24,485 nt of DNA, taken from positions 1 to 24,485 of the forward strand of contig JAHIKO010000038.1 of assembly GCA_018897535.1 (NCBI GenBank), in the 5' to 3' direction. This DNA comes from Candidatus Dependentiae bacterium. Lineage in GTDB: Bacteria > Babelota > Babeliae > Babelales > UASB340. A program made the position numbers and the translations under genes. Positions within the stretch are counted from its first letter, which is position 1. Each line of letters begins with the position of its first letter. This document shows, piece after piece, positions 16,261 to 24,046 of this stretch. The notes under the pieces were generated by a model. The model saw nothing but the letters and a program-made list of their open reading frames with translations. It did not search any database and was not told where the DNA came from.

Positions 16261-16818
16261 ATGCAGGTAGAAATTAATATTATTGCAAAAAAATATGCCA
16301 TTGCTTTTTTGAATGTTTTTTCAAATGAAATTTCAGATAAAAATTTGGAAAAATGGATTGAATTAAAAAAATTTTTTAAAAAAAACAGAATGATTTATAT
16401 TTATTTAAGAATTCCAAGTATTCCATATCTCACAAAGCAAAAGGCTTTAGTTCGTATTTCGCAAGCTCTTGATTTAAATAGGCCTATAACAAAAATGATG
16501 TTACTTTTACTTGACCACAATAGAATTGAGTTATTTGATTTTGTTTTGGATAAAATAATTCTTTTATATAGAAAAAGAGTAAATTCAAAGTTATTTAAAG
16601 TTTCAAGTTCTCACAATTTGACTGAAAGAGAAAAAGAAGCTGTTACAGAATTTATAAAATCTATTTGGCATGGAGGGGTTTGGACAGAATTTGTAAAAGA
16701 TGAAAAACTGATAGCAGGTCTTAGGATTCAAAGTTTAACTTTTTTATGGGAGCGTTCCATAGCAAAACAACTTAGAAACGTTAAACGATCTATTTTTAAG
16801 CAGGTAGGAATATGGTAA
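16261..16818 (+). CDS. atpH: ATP synthase F1 subunit delta
   Basis: Joins the peripheral stalk to the top of the alpha/beta hexamer. The 185 residues match the family in length and plan: N-terminal AKKYAIAFLNVF (9-20), the mid-region LLLDHNRIELFDFVLDKIILLYRKR, and the C-terminal LTEREKEAVTEF followed by LIAGLRIQS, the equivalent of the conserved LiGGlri motif. AGGA lies upstream at a slightly long distance from the ATG. Its end overlaps the atpA start by seven bases, the normal neighbour in this operon type. Confidence 0.88.
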   Translation: MQVEINIIAKKYAIAFLNVFSNEISDKNLEKWIELKKFFKKNRMIYIYLRIPSIPYLTKQKALVRISQALDLNRPITKMMLLLLDHNRIELFDFVLDKIILLYRKRVNSKLFKVSSSHNLTEREKEAVTEFIKSIWHGGVWTEFVKDEKLIAGLRIQSLTFLWERSIAKQLRNVKRSIFKQVGIW

Positions 16819-18317
16819 AAAAAGAAACGGATATTATTTCTTTACTTGAAAGGGCTTTAGCGGAAAAGCCTCAGGAAAATTTAGAAGAGGTTGGAACTGT
16901 TATTAAAGTTGGGGATGGTATTTGTAAAATTTATGGTTTAACCAATGCTGTTTACGGGGAATTGATTGAATTTGAGAGAGGCAGCCTTGGTATTGTTTTA
17001 GATCTTGATGAAGATTATGTTTCGGTTGTCTTGCTTGAAAGTGATATATCGGTAATAGAACAAGAAGTGGCAAGAAGAACCGGTGATGTATTTAGAATTC
17101 CTGTTGGGTTTGGATTATTGGGAAGAGTTATTAATTCCGTTGGAAAGCCTTTAGATTCTTTGGGAGAAATAAAAAATGATGATTTTTTCCCAATAGAAAA
17201 AATCGCGCCCGGAATAGTTCAACGAGTTCCTGTAAATAGTTCTCTAGAAACCGGAATTACAGTTATAGATGCATTAATTCCAATAGGCAAAGGACAGCGT
17301 GAATTATTAATTGGTAATAGAAGTACCGGAAAAACTTCTATAATTTTAGATATTATAAAGCATCAAAAAGATAAAAATGTTATTTGTATTTATGTATCTA
17401 TAGGTCATAAACAGGCTAATACGGCAAGAATTGTTTATCAATTGGAAAAATTTCAAGCCATGGATTATACAATTATTGTTGATGCTGATGCAAAAGAAAC
17501 GGCGTTAGACCAATATTTAGCTCCATATAGCGGCTGTGCAATTGGTGAATACTTCATGAAGCAAGGTAGAGATGTTTTAATTATATATGACGATTTAAGT
17601 AAACATGCTATTGCATATAGAGAATTATCATTACTTCTAAGACGTCCGCCTGGAAGAGAAGCTTATCCCGGAGATATTTTTTATATACACTCAAGATTAT
17701 TGGAAAGAGCTGGAAAGATATCCAAAGAGTTAGGTGGTGGATCTTTAACAGCTATTCCTATTGCACAAACTCAAGATGAAGATATTTCTGCATATATTCC
17801 AACAAATTTAATATCAATTACCGATGGTCAAATATTTTTAGATACAAATTTGTTTAATAATGGAATCAGACCCGCAGTTAATATTGGATTGTCTGTTTCT
17901 CGTGTTGGTAGTGCGGCGCAATCTAAAGCTATAAAAAAAGTTGCAGGTGCTTTAAAATTGGAAATTGCTCAATACAATGAACTTCTTGCATTTGCTCAAT
18001 TTGGTTCTGAATTGGACAAAGCAAGTCAAAAGGCTTTAGATCGTGGTCGAAGAGCTGTTGAAATTTTAAAACAGAATGAATATGAAACATATTCATTTGT
18101 TGATCAATCTTTATTTTTGTTTTTATTAAAAGAAAATTATTTGGATGATTTGGATTATTCTAAAATAAAAGCATTCGTTTTAGAATTTGCAAGTTATTTT
18201 AAGGCTACTTTTAAAAATAGTTATGATAATATATTGCAAAGTGGTGAGTTAAGTGATAAAAATATTTTGGAAATTAGAAAAGCTATTGATGAATTCAAAT
18301 TAATTTTTGCAAACTAG
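16812..18317 (+). CDS. atpA: ATP synthase F1 subunit alpha
   Basis: Non-catalytic nucleotide-binding subunit of F1, 501 residues, full length. The P-loop reads GNRSTGKT at 168-175 where most alpha subunits have GDRQTGKT. The arginine finger region is SVSRVGSAAQ, and RRPPGREAYPGD and ISITDGQIFLDTNLF are typical. AGGAA precedes the ATG, which lies inside the atpH 3' end. In the common order atpG, atpD and atpC would follow; here the next gene is a small lipoprotein, whose GTG start overlaps the atpA stop by one base, so gamma, beta and epsilon must be encoded elsewhere if the enzyme is functional. Confidence 0.96.
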   Translation: MVKKETDIISLLERALAEKPQENLEEVGTVIKVGDGICKIYGLTNAVYGELIEFERGSLGIVLDLDEDYVSVVLLESDISVIEQEVARRTGDVFRIPVGFGLLGRVINSVGKPLDSLGEIKNDDFFPIEKIAPGIVQRVPVNSSLETGITVIDALIPIGKGQRELLIGNRSTGKTSIILDIIKHQKDKNVICIYVSIGHKQANTARIVYQLEKFQAMDYTIIVDADAKETALDQYLAPYSGCAIGEYFMKQGRDVLIIYDDLSKHAIAYRELSLLLRRPPGREAYPGDIFYIHSRLLERAGKISKELGGGSLTAIPIAQTQDEDISAYIPTNLISITDGQIFLDTNLFNNGIRPAVNIGLSVSRVGSAAQSKAIKKVAGALKLEIAQYNELLAFAQFGSELDKASQKALDRGRRAVEILKQNEYETYSFVDQSLFLFLLKENYLDDLDYSKIKAFVLEFASYFKATFKNSYDNILQSGELSDKNILEIRKAIDEFKLIFAN

Positions 18318-18757
18318 TGAAAAGAATAATTTTTTTTTTAATACTACTATTTTTTCTGTCTTCATGCGGTAAAAAACAAAAAAATATTTTTGATTTTACT
18401 CCAAAAAAAGAGCACTTTAAAGTTAACAGACTGGATCTGTGTTCAATAAAAAATTTAAAAATTCAAAAAAATGAATTTGGTAATTTTATATCTTGGAAAG
18501 ATGTTGATTATAAAAGTTCCAATTCAAAAATAAAATTTTTGGGATTTAATGTTTATAGACTTGTTAAATCATTAATTATTCCGAAAAAGCCTTTAAATAA
18601 TTCTTATGTAAAAAATAACTTTTTTCTAGATAAAGAAGTTCTAAAATTACCAAAAGATCAGGTTCAAAAAAATTATTATTATGTTGTTAATGCAATATTT
18701 GATGTTGATGGAGTTATTGTAAAAGGTCCATTAAGTCAAGTTGCTTGTACAAATTAA
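18317..18757 (+). CDS. Small lipoprotein with fibronectin III-like domain
   Basis: A 146-residue predicted lipoprotein: KR, a hydrophobic stretch, then the lipobox LSSC with Cys at residue 17. The mature part (about 40-145) has the pattern of a fibronectin type III fold: ISW in an early strand, FLGFNVYR in the middle, and YYYVVNAIFDVDG with GPLS near the end. No catalytic motif is seen. The start is GTG, overlapping the TAG of atpA by one base, so it is co-translated with the ATP synthase genes although it occupies the usual place of atpG. Envelope location is likely; a link to ATP synthase is not shown. Confidence 0.75.
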   Translation: MKRIIFFLILLFFLSSCGKKQKNIFDFTPKKEHFKVNRLDLCSIKNLKIQKNEFGNFISWKDVDYKSSNSKIKFLGFNVYRLVKSLIIPKKPLNNSYVKNNFFLDKEVLKLPKDQVQKNYYYVVNAIFDVDGVIVKGPLSQVACTN

Positions 18758-18790
18758 AAAACCCTCCAACTTAGGACAAGCTGGAGGGTT
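18755..18790 (-). terminator. Intrinsic terminator of the minus-strand lipase gene
   Basis: ACCCTCCA (18761-18768) pairs with TGGAGGGT (18782-18789), plus three inner pairs after one mismatch, around a five-base loop. On the minus strand the stem is followed directly by TTTTTT, so it is a textbook terminator for transcripts coming leftward from the phospholipase gene. On the plus strand it is followed by seven G instead of a T-run, so it should not end the ATP synthase transcript efficiently. Confidence 0.8.
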
Positions 18791-18798
18791 GGGGGGGC

Positions 18799-18821
18799 GA
18801 ACAATACATAAAGTATTGTTC
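18799..18821. other. 9-bp perfect hairpin beside a G7 tract
   Basis: GAACAATAC (18799-18807) and GTATTGTTC (18813-18821) are perfectly complementary around the loop ATAAA. The hairpin stands one base beyond a run of seven G at 18791-18797, a striking feature in DNA this AT-rich. There is no good T-run on either side. It may serve as an RNA end-stabilising or processing structure for the ATP synthase transcript. The remaining bases to 18946 hold nothing I can identify. Confidence 0.5.
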
Positions 18822-18946
18822 ATTTAGGGACTTTTAAAAAATATATTTCAAAAATGCTTTGTATTACGTATTATTTATCGCATTAAATTTATATTCGAGA
18901 TGAAGATTAGCAATCACATTTTATGATGTCAAGAAAAACAAACAAA

Positions 18947-20809
18947 TTAAATTAAAGTTTTTTTAGCATTAATTTTATTTATAATTTCTTTTTTTATAAT
19001 TTCCTTAGCTTCAATAATATTTTGTTCCATTAAGCCGCTAAGTAATTTAAACTGTTTATTTGTATATTTAAAATTCATTGTTCCACAAAAACCAGTTTGA
19101 ATTTCTTTTGTGGGATCAAATTGTTTATCAAAGTTTGGATTTTTAACTAGAGAAAAATAAATTAAAGTTGGAATTGTTGAATCTGTTTTATCTTTAAATA
19201 CACTAAATTTTTCTTTTGTTATATTTGCATAATCAATTTTTGGAAATTTTATTTTTTTCGCTCTAGCCCAGTCTTCAGCTAATTTGAGCTGTCCGGCACC
19301 TTTATAAGCGCTAGCTGACATATCACAGATAATAATTATATCTGTTTGTCTTTCTTTTCTTAATAGTGGTGGAAATGGTAAATTAAAATCCAATCCACCA
19401 TCTAGTAGTTTTAATACATCCAATTTACCAAGCTCTAGGTTTAATCCATAAGCGAAATTATTTAATTTGCCCATAGACATACGTTCTTCATGAGCTCCTG
19501 TAATATCTAGAGTTTTTTGAATAAAGTTATTTACAGATTTCGGAATTTTATTTTGAGCATGATCTAAGCCTTGTTGTAATGAAAAAGTAAATGCTGATCC
19601 CCAAATACCCATAAAAAAACCTAAACTTTGTTCTGGACCAAAATCTTTAGATTTGCCGCCTAAAAATTTACGTCCAGCAGCCCATGTTGGCACAAATGCA
19701 CCTGAAAATGATCCTCCTATTTCATATGGAGAAAACTCAAACCAAGTGAATGGTTTACCGGATTGAATTGCTGTTAATAATGGAAAAATATTTTTTCCAT
19801 TATTAATTTTTTCAGATATAGCAGACAAAAAAATATTTTGTCTGCTATATTTTTTAAGATTTGCAAAAAGTTTATTTGCAATTAAACAACCATAGATATC
19901 AACTAATGTAACAGGTTGACCAAAAATATTTTTTTCCATTAAATAAACTGTTAAAACACCTGGATCAATAAATGTTGTTTTTAAATCTGTTGATACTATA
20001 TTCATTAAATATTCATTATATGCAGAAACAGATTTTCCTGAATATAACCATGGAGTAATAAACCATGTGGAACCAGATAATCCTGCAGCATAAGTTGCAC
20101 AATCGAGTAAGCCTATTTTTTCTGCACCCGAAAATAACCCAGCTGTACCTATCATAGCTCTATATCCGCCACCGCTACAACAAAATGCTATATTGGGTAT
20201 ATTTTCTTTATCAATTGTTGATCCTATAAATTTTTCAATATTGGATTTTATTATGGCTTTACGATTTTTTAAATATTCGATTTCTTTTGAACATAAATCA
20301 TTTCCCAATCTTACCAAGGCTGTTTCATTAGCATGTTTTCCGGAGTTAACACGATTTCGAATTTCATTTGATATAACATCTAATGTTTTACCTAATAATT
20401 TTTGAATAGGATTAAGTAAATTCCATTCTATAGAATTATAACCCTTTAAATTTTCTGAGTGCTCAACAATATGAAATTTATTACCATGCATATTTCCAAT
20501 TTTAATCTTGGTTGAATCTAAATAATTCTTACCTGATAAACTTTTTTTAAGATCCTCTTTATTATATGAAAAAATAAGGAGTCTATTCGACATTAGCGTT
20601 CTTGGTGGACGGTTTAAATTTATATTGTCTTGTGGATTTATAATTTCTGGAAAGCCAAATCTTTCAGCCATATCTCCTTTTTGATAATAAATAGAAACAA
20701 AAATTGGATCATGTGATGCATTTTCGACATTAATTTTATCTGTAGCAAATATAGTGCTTAAATATATTGTTATTGTATAAAAAATAAATAAAATTCTTTT
20801 TATGTTCAT
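18947..20809 (-). CDS. Secreted cytosolic-PLA2-type lysophospholipase
   Basis: A 620-residue phospholipase with the catalytic domain of eukaryotic group IV PLA2 (PF01735), not the ordinary bacterial patatin form. The oxyanion loop is CSGGGYRAM (211-219) with Arg217. The nucleophile is Ser245 in DCATYAAGLSGSTW. The dyad aspartate is Asp470 in LLDGGLDFNLPFP, matching Ser228, Arg200 and Asp549 of human cPLA2-alpha. FTWFEFSPYEIG (354-365), MGIWGSAFTF (400-409) and the late MNFKYTNKQFKLLSGLM also follow the eukaryotic pattern. A signal peptide (cleavage near IFA, residue 22) replaces the C2 domain; residues 25-200 are unassigned. AAGGAAAA precedes the ATG. A role in cleaving host or prey membranes is likely but inferred. 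Confidence 0.88.
   Translation of the reverse strand: MNIKRILFIFYTITIYLSTIFATDKINVENASHDPIFVSIYYQKGDMAERFGFPEIINPQDNINLNRPPRTLMSNRLLIFSYNKEDLKKSLSGKNYLDSTKIKIGNMHGNKFHIVEHSENLKGYNSIEWNLLNPIQKLLGKTLDVISNEIRNRVNSGKHANETALVRLGNDLCSKEIEYLKNRKAIIKSNIEKFIGSTIDKENIPNIAFCCSGGGYRAMIGTAGLFSGAEKIGLLDCATYAAGLSGSTWFITPWLYSGKSVSAYNEYLMNIVSTDLKTTFIDPGVLTVYLMEKNIFGQPVTLVDIYGCLIANKLFANLKKYSRQNIFLSAISEKINNGKNIFPLLTAIQSGKPFTWFEFSPYEIGGSFSGAFVPTWAAGRKFLGGKSKDFGPEQSLGFFMGIWGSAFTFSLQQGLDHAQNKIPKSVNNFIQKTLDITGAHEERMSMGKLNNFAYGLNLELGKLDVLKLLDGGLDFNLPFPPLLRKERQTDIIIICDMSASAYKGAGQLKLAEDWARAKKIKFPKIDYANITKEKFSVFKDKTDSTIPTLIYFSLVKNPNFDKQFDPTKEIQTGFCGTMNFKYTNKQFKLLSGLMEQNIIEAKEIIKKEIINKINAKKTLI
19816..19850 (+). other. 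15-bp perfect hairpin inside the lipase gene
   Basis: ATATAGCAGACAAAA (19816-19830) and its exact reverse complement (19836-19850) flank a five-base loop. On the plus strand, antisense to the gene, it is followed by TTTTT and so looks like an intrinsic terminator. On the coding strand there is no T-run. It encodes the ordinary stretch YSRQNIFLSAI, so it does not disturb the protein. Confidence 0.7.
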
Positions 20810-20869
20810 AAATTTTCCTTTAAAAAATAATTTTTATCCACTTATCTTTGGCCTAAGCTATATTTTAAA

Positions 20870-20950
20870 AATAAATTGTGTCAATAGATTTATTAATTTG
20901 ACTTGATATTGTGAATAAATTTCTTGAATTAAATTCATTAATATGTGCTA
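20870..20950 (-). pseudogene. Decayed acetyltransferase 3' fragment (older)
   Basis: Positions 20914-20948 match 21803-21837 of the intact acetyltransferase gene in the same orientation, 29 of 35 bases. In translation AHINEFNSRNLF resembles AQIHEFNLRSLF. Weaker similarity with small gaps continues to about 20870, covering the rest of the family C-terminus. There is no start or full domain, so this is a remnant of a second, diverged acetyltransferase gene. The boundary at 20870 is approximate. Confidence 0.6.
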
Positions 20951-21034
20951 TAGACATGACTTAGAAATTGAATTTTTATGCATATACATATTATAATATC
21001 GTCGATTATTTCTTAAAATAAATTTGCTTTTCAT
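20948..21034 (-). pseudogene. Acetyltransferase 3'-end fragment (recent copy)
   Basis: Bases 20971-21027 repeat 21714-21770 with 56 of 57 identical. In frame they encode KFILRNNRRYYNMYMHKN, the C-terminus of the intact acetyltransferase. The surrounding mini-ORF (28 codons) has no domain and is surely not a functional enzyme. It forms the left member of a direct repeat that brackets the plus-strand gene at 21090-21713, either because an insertion re-created the gene end or because a tandem paralogue was deleted down to this piece. Confidence 0.8.
20971..21027. repeat. 57-bp direct repeat, left copy (right copy 21714-21770)
   Basis: The two copies differ at one base and contain a 49-base identical core (20979-21027 and 21722-21770). 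They are 743 bases apart and in the same orientation. The right copy is the functional 3' end of the acetyltransferase gene; the left copy lies in non-coding sequence. One complete gene lies between them. The identity far exceeds that expected from shared protein sequence alone, so the duplication or conversion is recent. Confidence 0.95.
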
Positions 21035-21089
21035 ATTCTATGCAAAAATTATTTGCATGATAAAATGTTTTAGTAAATAAGGAATTTTT

Positions 21090-21713
21090 ATGTTAAACAA
21101 AAAAATATTATTTTTAGTTATTTTTAATATTTTGAATTTTACACATAGCTACTCAAATGAGTTGTCACCTGTAATTAACACAGATCTTTTAAATAAAATA
21201 AATCCGGAAGTTGTTTATTTTGAAAACCATAAATGGAATTTTTTGAAAAAAGAACTTGTAGATAAAGTTAATATACTGTCTGAAGATAATAGCCTCAGAG
21301 AGTTCACATTTGTAGCACTATTTGAAGCTGCAGTATATATATTTGCTGAAATATCCCTAAAAAAAGATAAAGAAATGAAACCATTTCTTTATCTTTTTAG
21401 AGGGTTATTTTTTATTGTGTGTTTTTTTTATGTAACAAATTTACTTATGCATAAATCATTAAAAAATAAACTCAAACAAGACAATTTGTTAAAAGTTATG
21501 GATGATTTTTTTAAAAATTATTCAACAGATCCAAATATTACTTTAAAAATAAATTATCGTAGATTTGTACCTCAAGAACTTTTAGCAACCTTTGATGCCA
21601 TTTACGAAATTTACAAAAACGATGGTACAGATTCATTAAATGCTTTTACAAATATTTTTAATGATATTAGAAATCAATTTCTTCCTAAAAAAGAGCAATA
21701 TATTATTATATAA
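21090..21713 (+). CDS. Hypothetical exported membrane protein between direct repeats
   Basis: A 207-residue protein of no family I recognise. It has an N-terminal signal (KKILFLVIFNILNF, possible cleavage after SYS near residue 22) and two later hydrophobic segments, about 72-88 and 99-117, separated by a short charged loop KKDKEMKP. The rest is charged and mostly helical. AAGGAA precedes the ATG at good spacing. The gene lies between the two copies of the 57-bp repeat and overlaps the acetyltransferase stop codon by eight bases, tail to tail. Its size and plan resemble the orphan at 1150-1848, but I see no clear sequence match. It may be cargo of a small inserted segment. Confidence 0.7.
   Translation: MLNKKILFLVIFNILNFTHSYSNELSPVINTDLLNKINPEVVYFENHKWNFLKKELVDKVNILSEDNSLREFTFVALFEAAVYIFAEISLKKDKEMKPFLYLFRGLFFIVCFFYVTNLLMHKSLKNKLKQDNLLKVMDDFFKNYSTDPNITLKINYRRFVPQELLATFDAIYEIYKNDGTDSLNAFTNIFNDIRNQFLPKKEQYIII
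21355..21404 (+). other. Large hairpin inside the membrane protein gene
   Basis: AAAAAGATAAAGAAATG (21361-21377) and its exact reverse complement (21382-21398) flank the loop AAAC. After a two-base mismatch on each side, CCCT (21355-21358) pairs with AGGG (21401-21404). The plus strand continues TTATTTTTTATT, so the structure looks like an intrinsic terminator in the sense direction, about 105 codons into the gene. It encodes the loop between the two membrane segments. Confidence 0.8.
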
Positions 21714-22266
21714 AATTTTTGTGCATATACATATTATAATATCGTCGATTATTTCTTAAAATAAATTTGCCTGAAAATTTAAATCCGTACTTAATACTGG
21801 CAAATAAACTTCTTAAGTTAAATTCGTGAATCTGTGCAGTGTAATAATAGTTATTTGTGTAAGAAAAATATAAATTTGAGATTAATTTTAAAGCTTCTTG
21901 ATATCTACCATTACCCCAATACTTTTCATTTATCCAAACGCCAAGCTGCCCTTTTTTGTGATTAAAATTTCTTATCTCTATTTTTCCTATAAGCTTTTTA
22001 TCAAAATTATCGAAAATAAAATAAAAAAGCTGTTCACTGTTTTTCTGTAAAATATTTTTTTTAATTAAATATTTTTTTGTATTTTCATATGTTGCATCAG
22101 CGTGTGAAATATTCAGCATTCTTTGAACTTTAGGAGAAAATGCCGAATAATATTGGTTTAAATAATAAAGAGAAACTATTTTTAAAGTAATAATATTTCC
22201 AACAATTTCGTTTGGTAGATAGAAAATTTTTTGTGTCAAATGTTTATTGGCTTGAATTAAATTCAA
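21706..22266 (-). CDS. GNAT family N-acetyltransferase (RimJ/RimL-like)
   Basis: A 186-residue acetyl-CoA-dependent acetyltransferase. The core is recognisable: KKLIGKIEIRNFNHKKGQLGVWINEKYWGNGRYQEAL (about 89-125), where YWGNGRYQEA is the pyrophosphate-binding turn of motif A, then NLRSLFASIKYGFKFSGKF, the usual late Asn-x-xSx..-hxxGF pattern. Substrate unknown. The start is taken as TTG at 22266 because AGAAGGG lies seven bases upstream and the domain would otherwise be cut; the next ATG is at residue 50. The TTG sits in a small palindrome (CTTGAAT-TTA-ATTCAAG). Its last 19 codons are duplicated at 20971-21027. Confidence 0.82.
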   Translation of the reverse strand: MNLIQANKHLTQKIFYLPNEIVGNIITLKIVSLYYLNQYYSAFSPKVQRMLNISHADATYENTKKYLIKKNILQKNSEQLFYFIFDNFDKKLIGKIEIRNFNHKKGQLGVWINEKYWGNGRYQEALKLISNLYFSYTNNYYYTAQIHEFNLRSLFASIKYGFKFSGKFILRNNRRYYNMYMHKNFI

Positions 22267-22303
22267 GTCTGCACCCTTCTGCCTTTTTATTTTTATTTAT
22301 TTT

Positions 22304-23905
22304 TTACACATTCTCAAGCGCTAATGCAAGTGATTCAAAAACTAAATTTTTATTTTTTAAATTACTAAATTTATGACTTTCTTTTAGCATTTTTTCGGTT
22401 AAAGAATTTTCATCTAAAACGAACATTAATTTTTTTTCTTTTGTTGTTATTAATTCTATAATTTCTTCTATTGCTTCTATGCCGTCATTATCTATAAAAT
22501 TTATATTTTTAAGATTTATAATTATATTTTTATTTTCTATAGGTGTTTTTTCAAATCTTGTTATGTGAGATTGCGCATTTATATAGGCTAGCTCACCTTT
22601 GATTGAATAAATTAACGTATCTGTTTTTTTTGCTTTTTCTTTTAATTCAAAAATATTTTCTTCTTGTTTATTCGAAAGTAATTCGTATTGTCCCTTTGAT
22701 AATTTTTGCATAAAAATAAGCATTGAAATTAAAGCACCTAGCAATAAACCAATTATTGGGTCTTCAAGTATTGTTATTACAGCTACAATTAAAGCGATTA
22801 CAAAATTTGTTTTATCCGTTTTGAACATTTTTACAAAATGTTCCATTTCTATCATTCGTATACCAACTATTGTCAATATTGAGGCTATTATTGCCAGCGG
22901 TAAAAATTTGAAATAGTTTAATAATAAAAATGAAATAACAACAATAAAAAAACTACTTATAGCGGTAGAAATTTTATGTGTGGCGCCACTTCTTATGTTT
23001 AAAGCTGTTCTTGCGAGTGCTGCGGTAGTAGGAATTCCTCCTGCAAATCCTGAAGCTATATTTGCCAGACCAAGTCCTAAAACTTCTTTTTGTTTTTTAT
23101 ATTTTGTTTTGGTCATTCCGTCTGCAATTTTTGCAGAAATCATTGTTTCTAAAATTGAAATTAATGCAATTATTAACGCAGGCAAAATTAATTTTGAAGA
23201 AAATATAAATTCTATCGGCAAAAATAGTTTTGGATTTAAATTACTAAATCTTGTTTCCAGTGTTGGTAAATCAAGCGGAATAATTTTGTTTGATGTTAAA
23301 TAACCTATAAAAATACCAACAATGGAAATAATTACAGATCCGGGTATTTTTGGAATCACTTTAATTAAAATAAATAGAATTATTGCAAAAAATAAAAATA
23401 TTAAAAATGAAATTAATGATCCGTTATGTATATTTTTAAACGATTCTATAACGTTTTCTATAAATCTTTCATGTGTTTTTAATCCGGTTAATCCAAAAGC
23501 AAAATTAATTTGATTAAAAATTATTATAAAAGATACGCCAAGTATAAAACCTTGAATGGTGCTTGACGGTAAGAATACTAAATATTTTTCAATGTTAAAA
23601 AAATAACAACTTATAATTATTATTCCTGAAAAAATTGCCAAAATAGGTAAAACGTTTTCGCCATATAATATTGCATATGTGGCCAATATTCCGGATAAAG
23701 CTCCAGTAGGTCCAATAACGTTATAATTGCTACCGCCGAATATTGATGCGATAAATCCTGACCAAATTGCAGCAATAATTCCTCGAGTAGGACTTGCTCC
23801 GGATGCAATTGCCAGTGAAACAGCCAATGGTATGGAAACTAAAGAAATTGTTAACCCGGATTTCCAGTTCTCTTTTATTTTTTGAAATATAAAAAAATTT
23901 TTCAT
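22304..23905 (-). CDS. SulP family anion transporter with STAS domain
   Basis: A 533-residue inner-membrane transporter. About ten to fourteen hydrophobic helices span residues 15-400. The family features SGASPTRGIIAAIWSGFIASIFGGS (35-59), IGPTGALSG (64-72) and AGGIPTTAALARTALNIRSGA (in the middle) are clear. The C-terminal STAS domain (about 432-530) contains INFIDNDGIEAIEE, the phosphorylatable-loop region, though with Asn-Asp in place of the common Ser or Thr. SulP proteins move sulfate, bicarbonate, or other anions; sequence alone does not settle the substrate. GGGGAAAA precedes the ATG. It is divergent from the aldolase gene, with 141 bases of AT-rich promoter sequence between. Confidence 0.92.
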   Translation of the reverse strand: MKNFFIFQKIKENWKSGLTISLVSIPLAVSLAIASGASPTRGIIAAIWSGFIASIFGGSNYNVIGPTGALSGILATYAILYGENVLPILAIFSGIIIISCYFFNIEKYLVFLPSSTIQGFILGVSFIIIFNQINFAFGLTGLKTHERFIENVIESFKNIHNGSLISFLIFLFFAIILFILIKVIPKIPGSVIISIVGIFIGYLTSNKIIPLDLPTLETRFSNLNPKLFLPIEFIFSSKLILPALIIALISILETMISAKIADGMTKTKYKKQKEVLGLGLANIASGFAGGIPTTAALARTALNIRSGATHKISTAISSFFIVVISFLLLNYFKFLPLAIIASILTIVGIRMIEMEHFVKMFKTDKTNFVIALIVAVITILEDPIIGLLLGALISMLIFMQKLSKGQYELLSNKQEENIFELKEKAKKTDTLIYSIKGELAYINAQSHITRFEKTPIENKNIIINLKNINFIDNDGIEAIEEIIELITTKEKKLMFVLDENSLTEKMLKESHKFSNLKNKNLVFESLALALENV

Positions 23906-24046
23906 ATTTTTTCCCCAAAATATTTTTAATTTTTATAAATATTTAATTATAAGTAACTATTTTCTAGCTTTTTTATTTATATTTTTATTAAATTACTTTT
24001 TATAAGTTTTTACAAGCATTTTTATTTTAAATTTGAAAGATATAAT

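Noticed and set aside
23620..23918. Two short minus-strand frames overlapping the transporter start
   Set aside because: They are out-of-frame shadows of the SulP gene, which is intact in its own frame.
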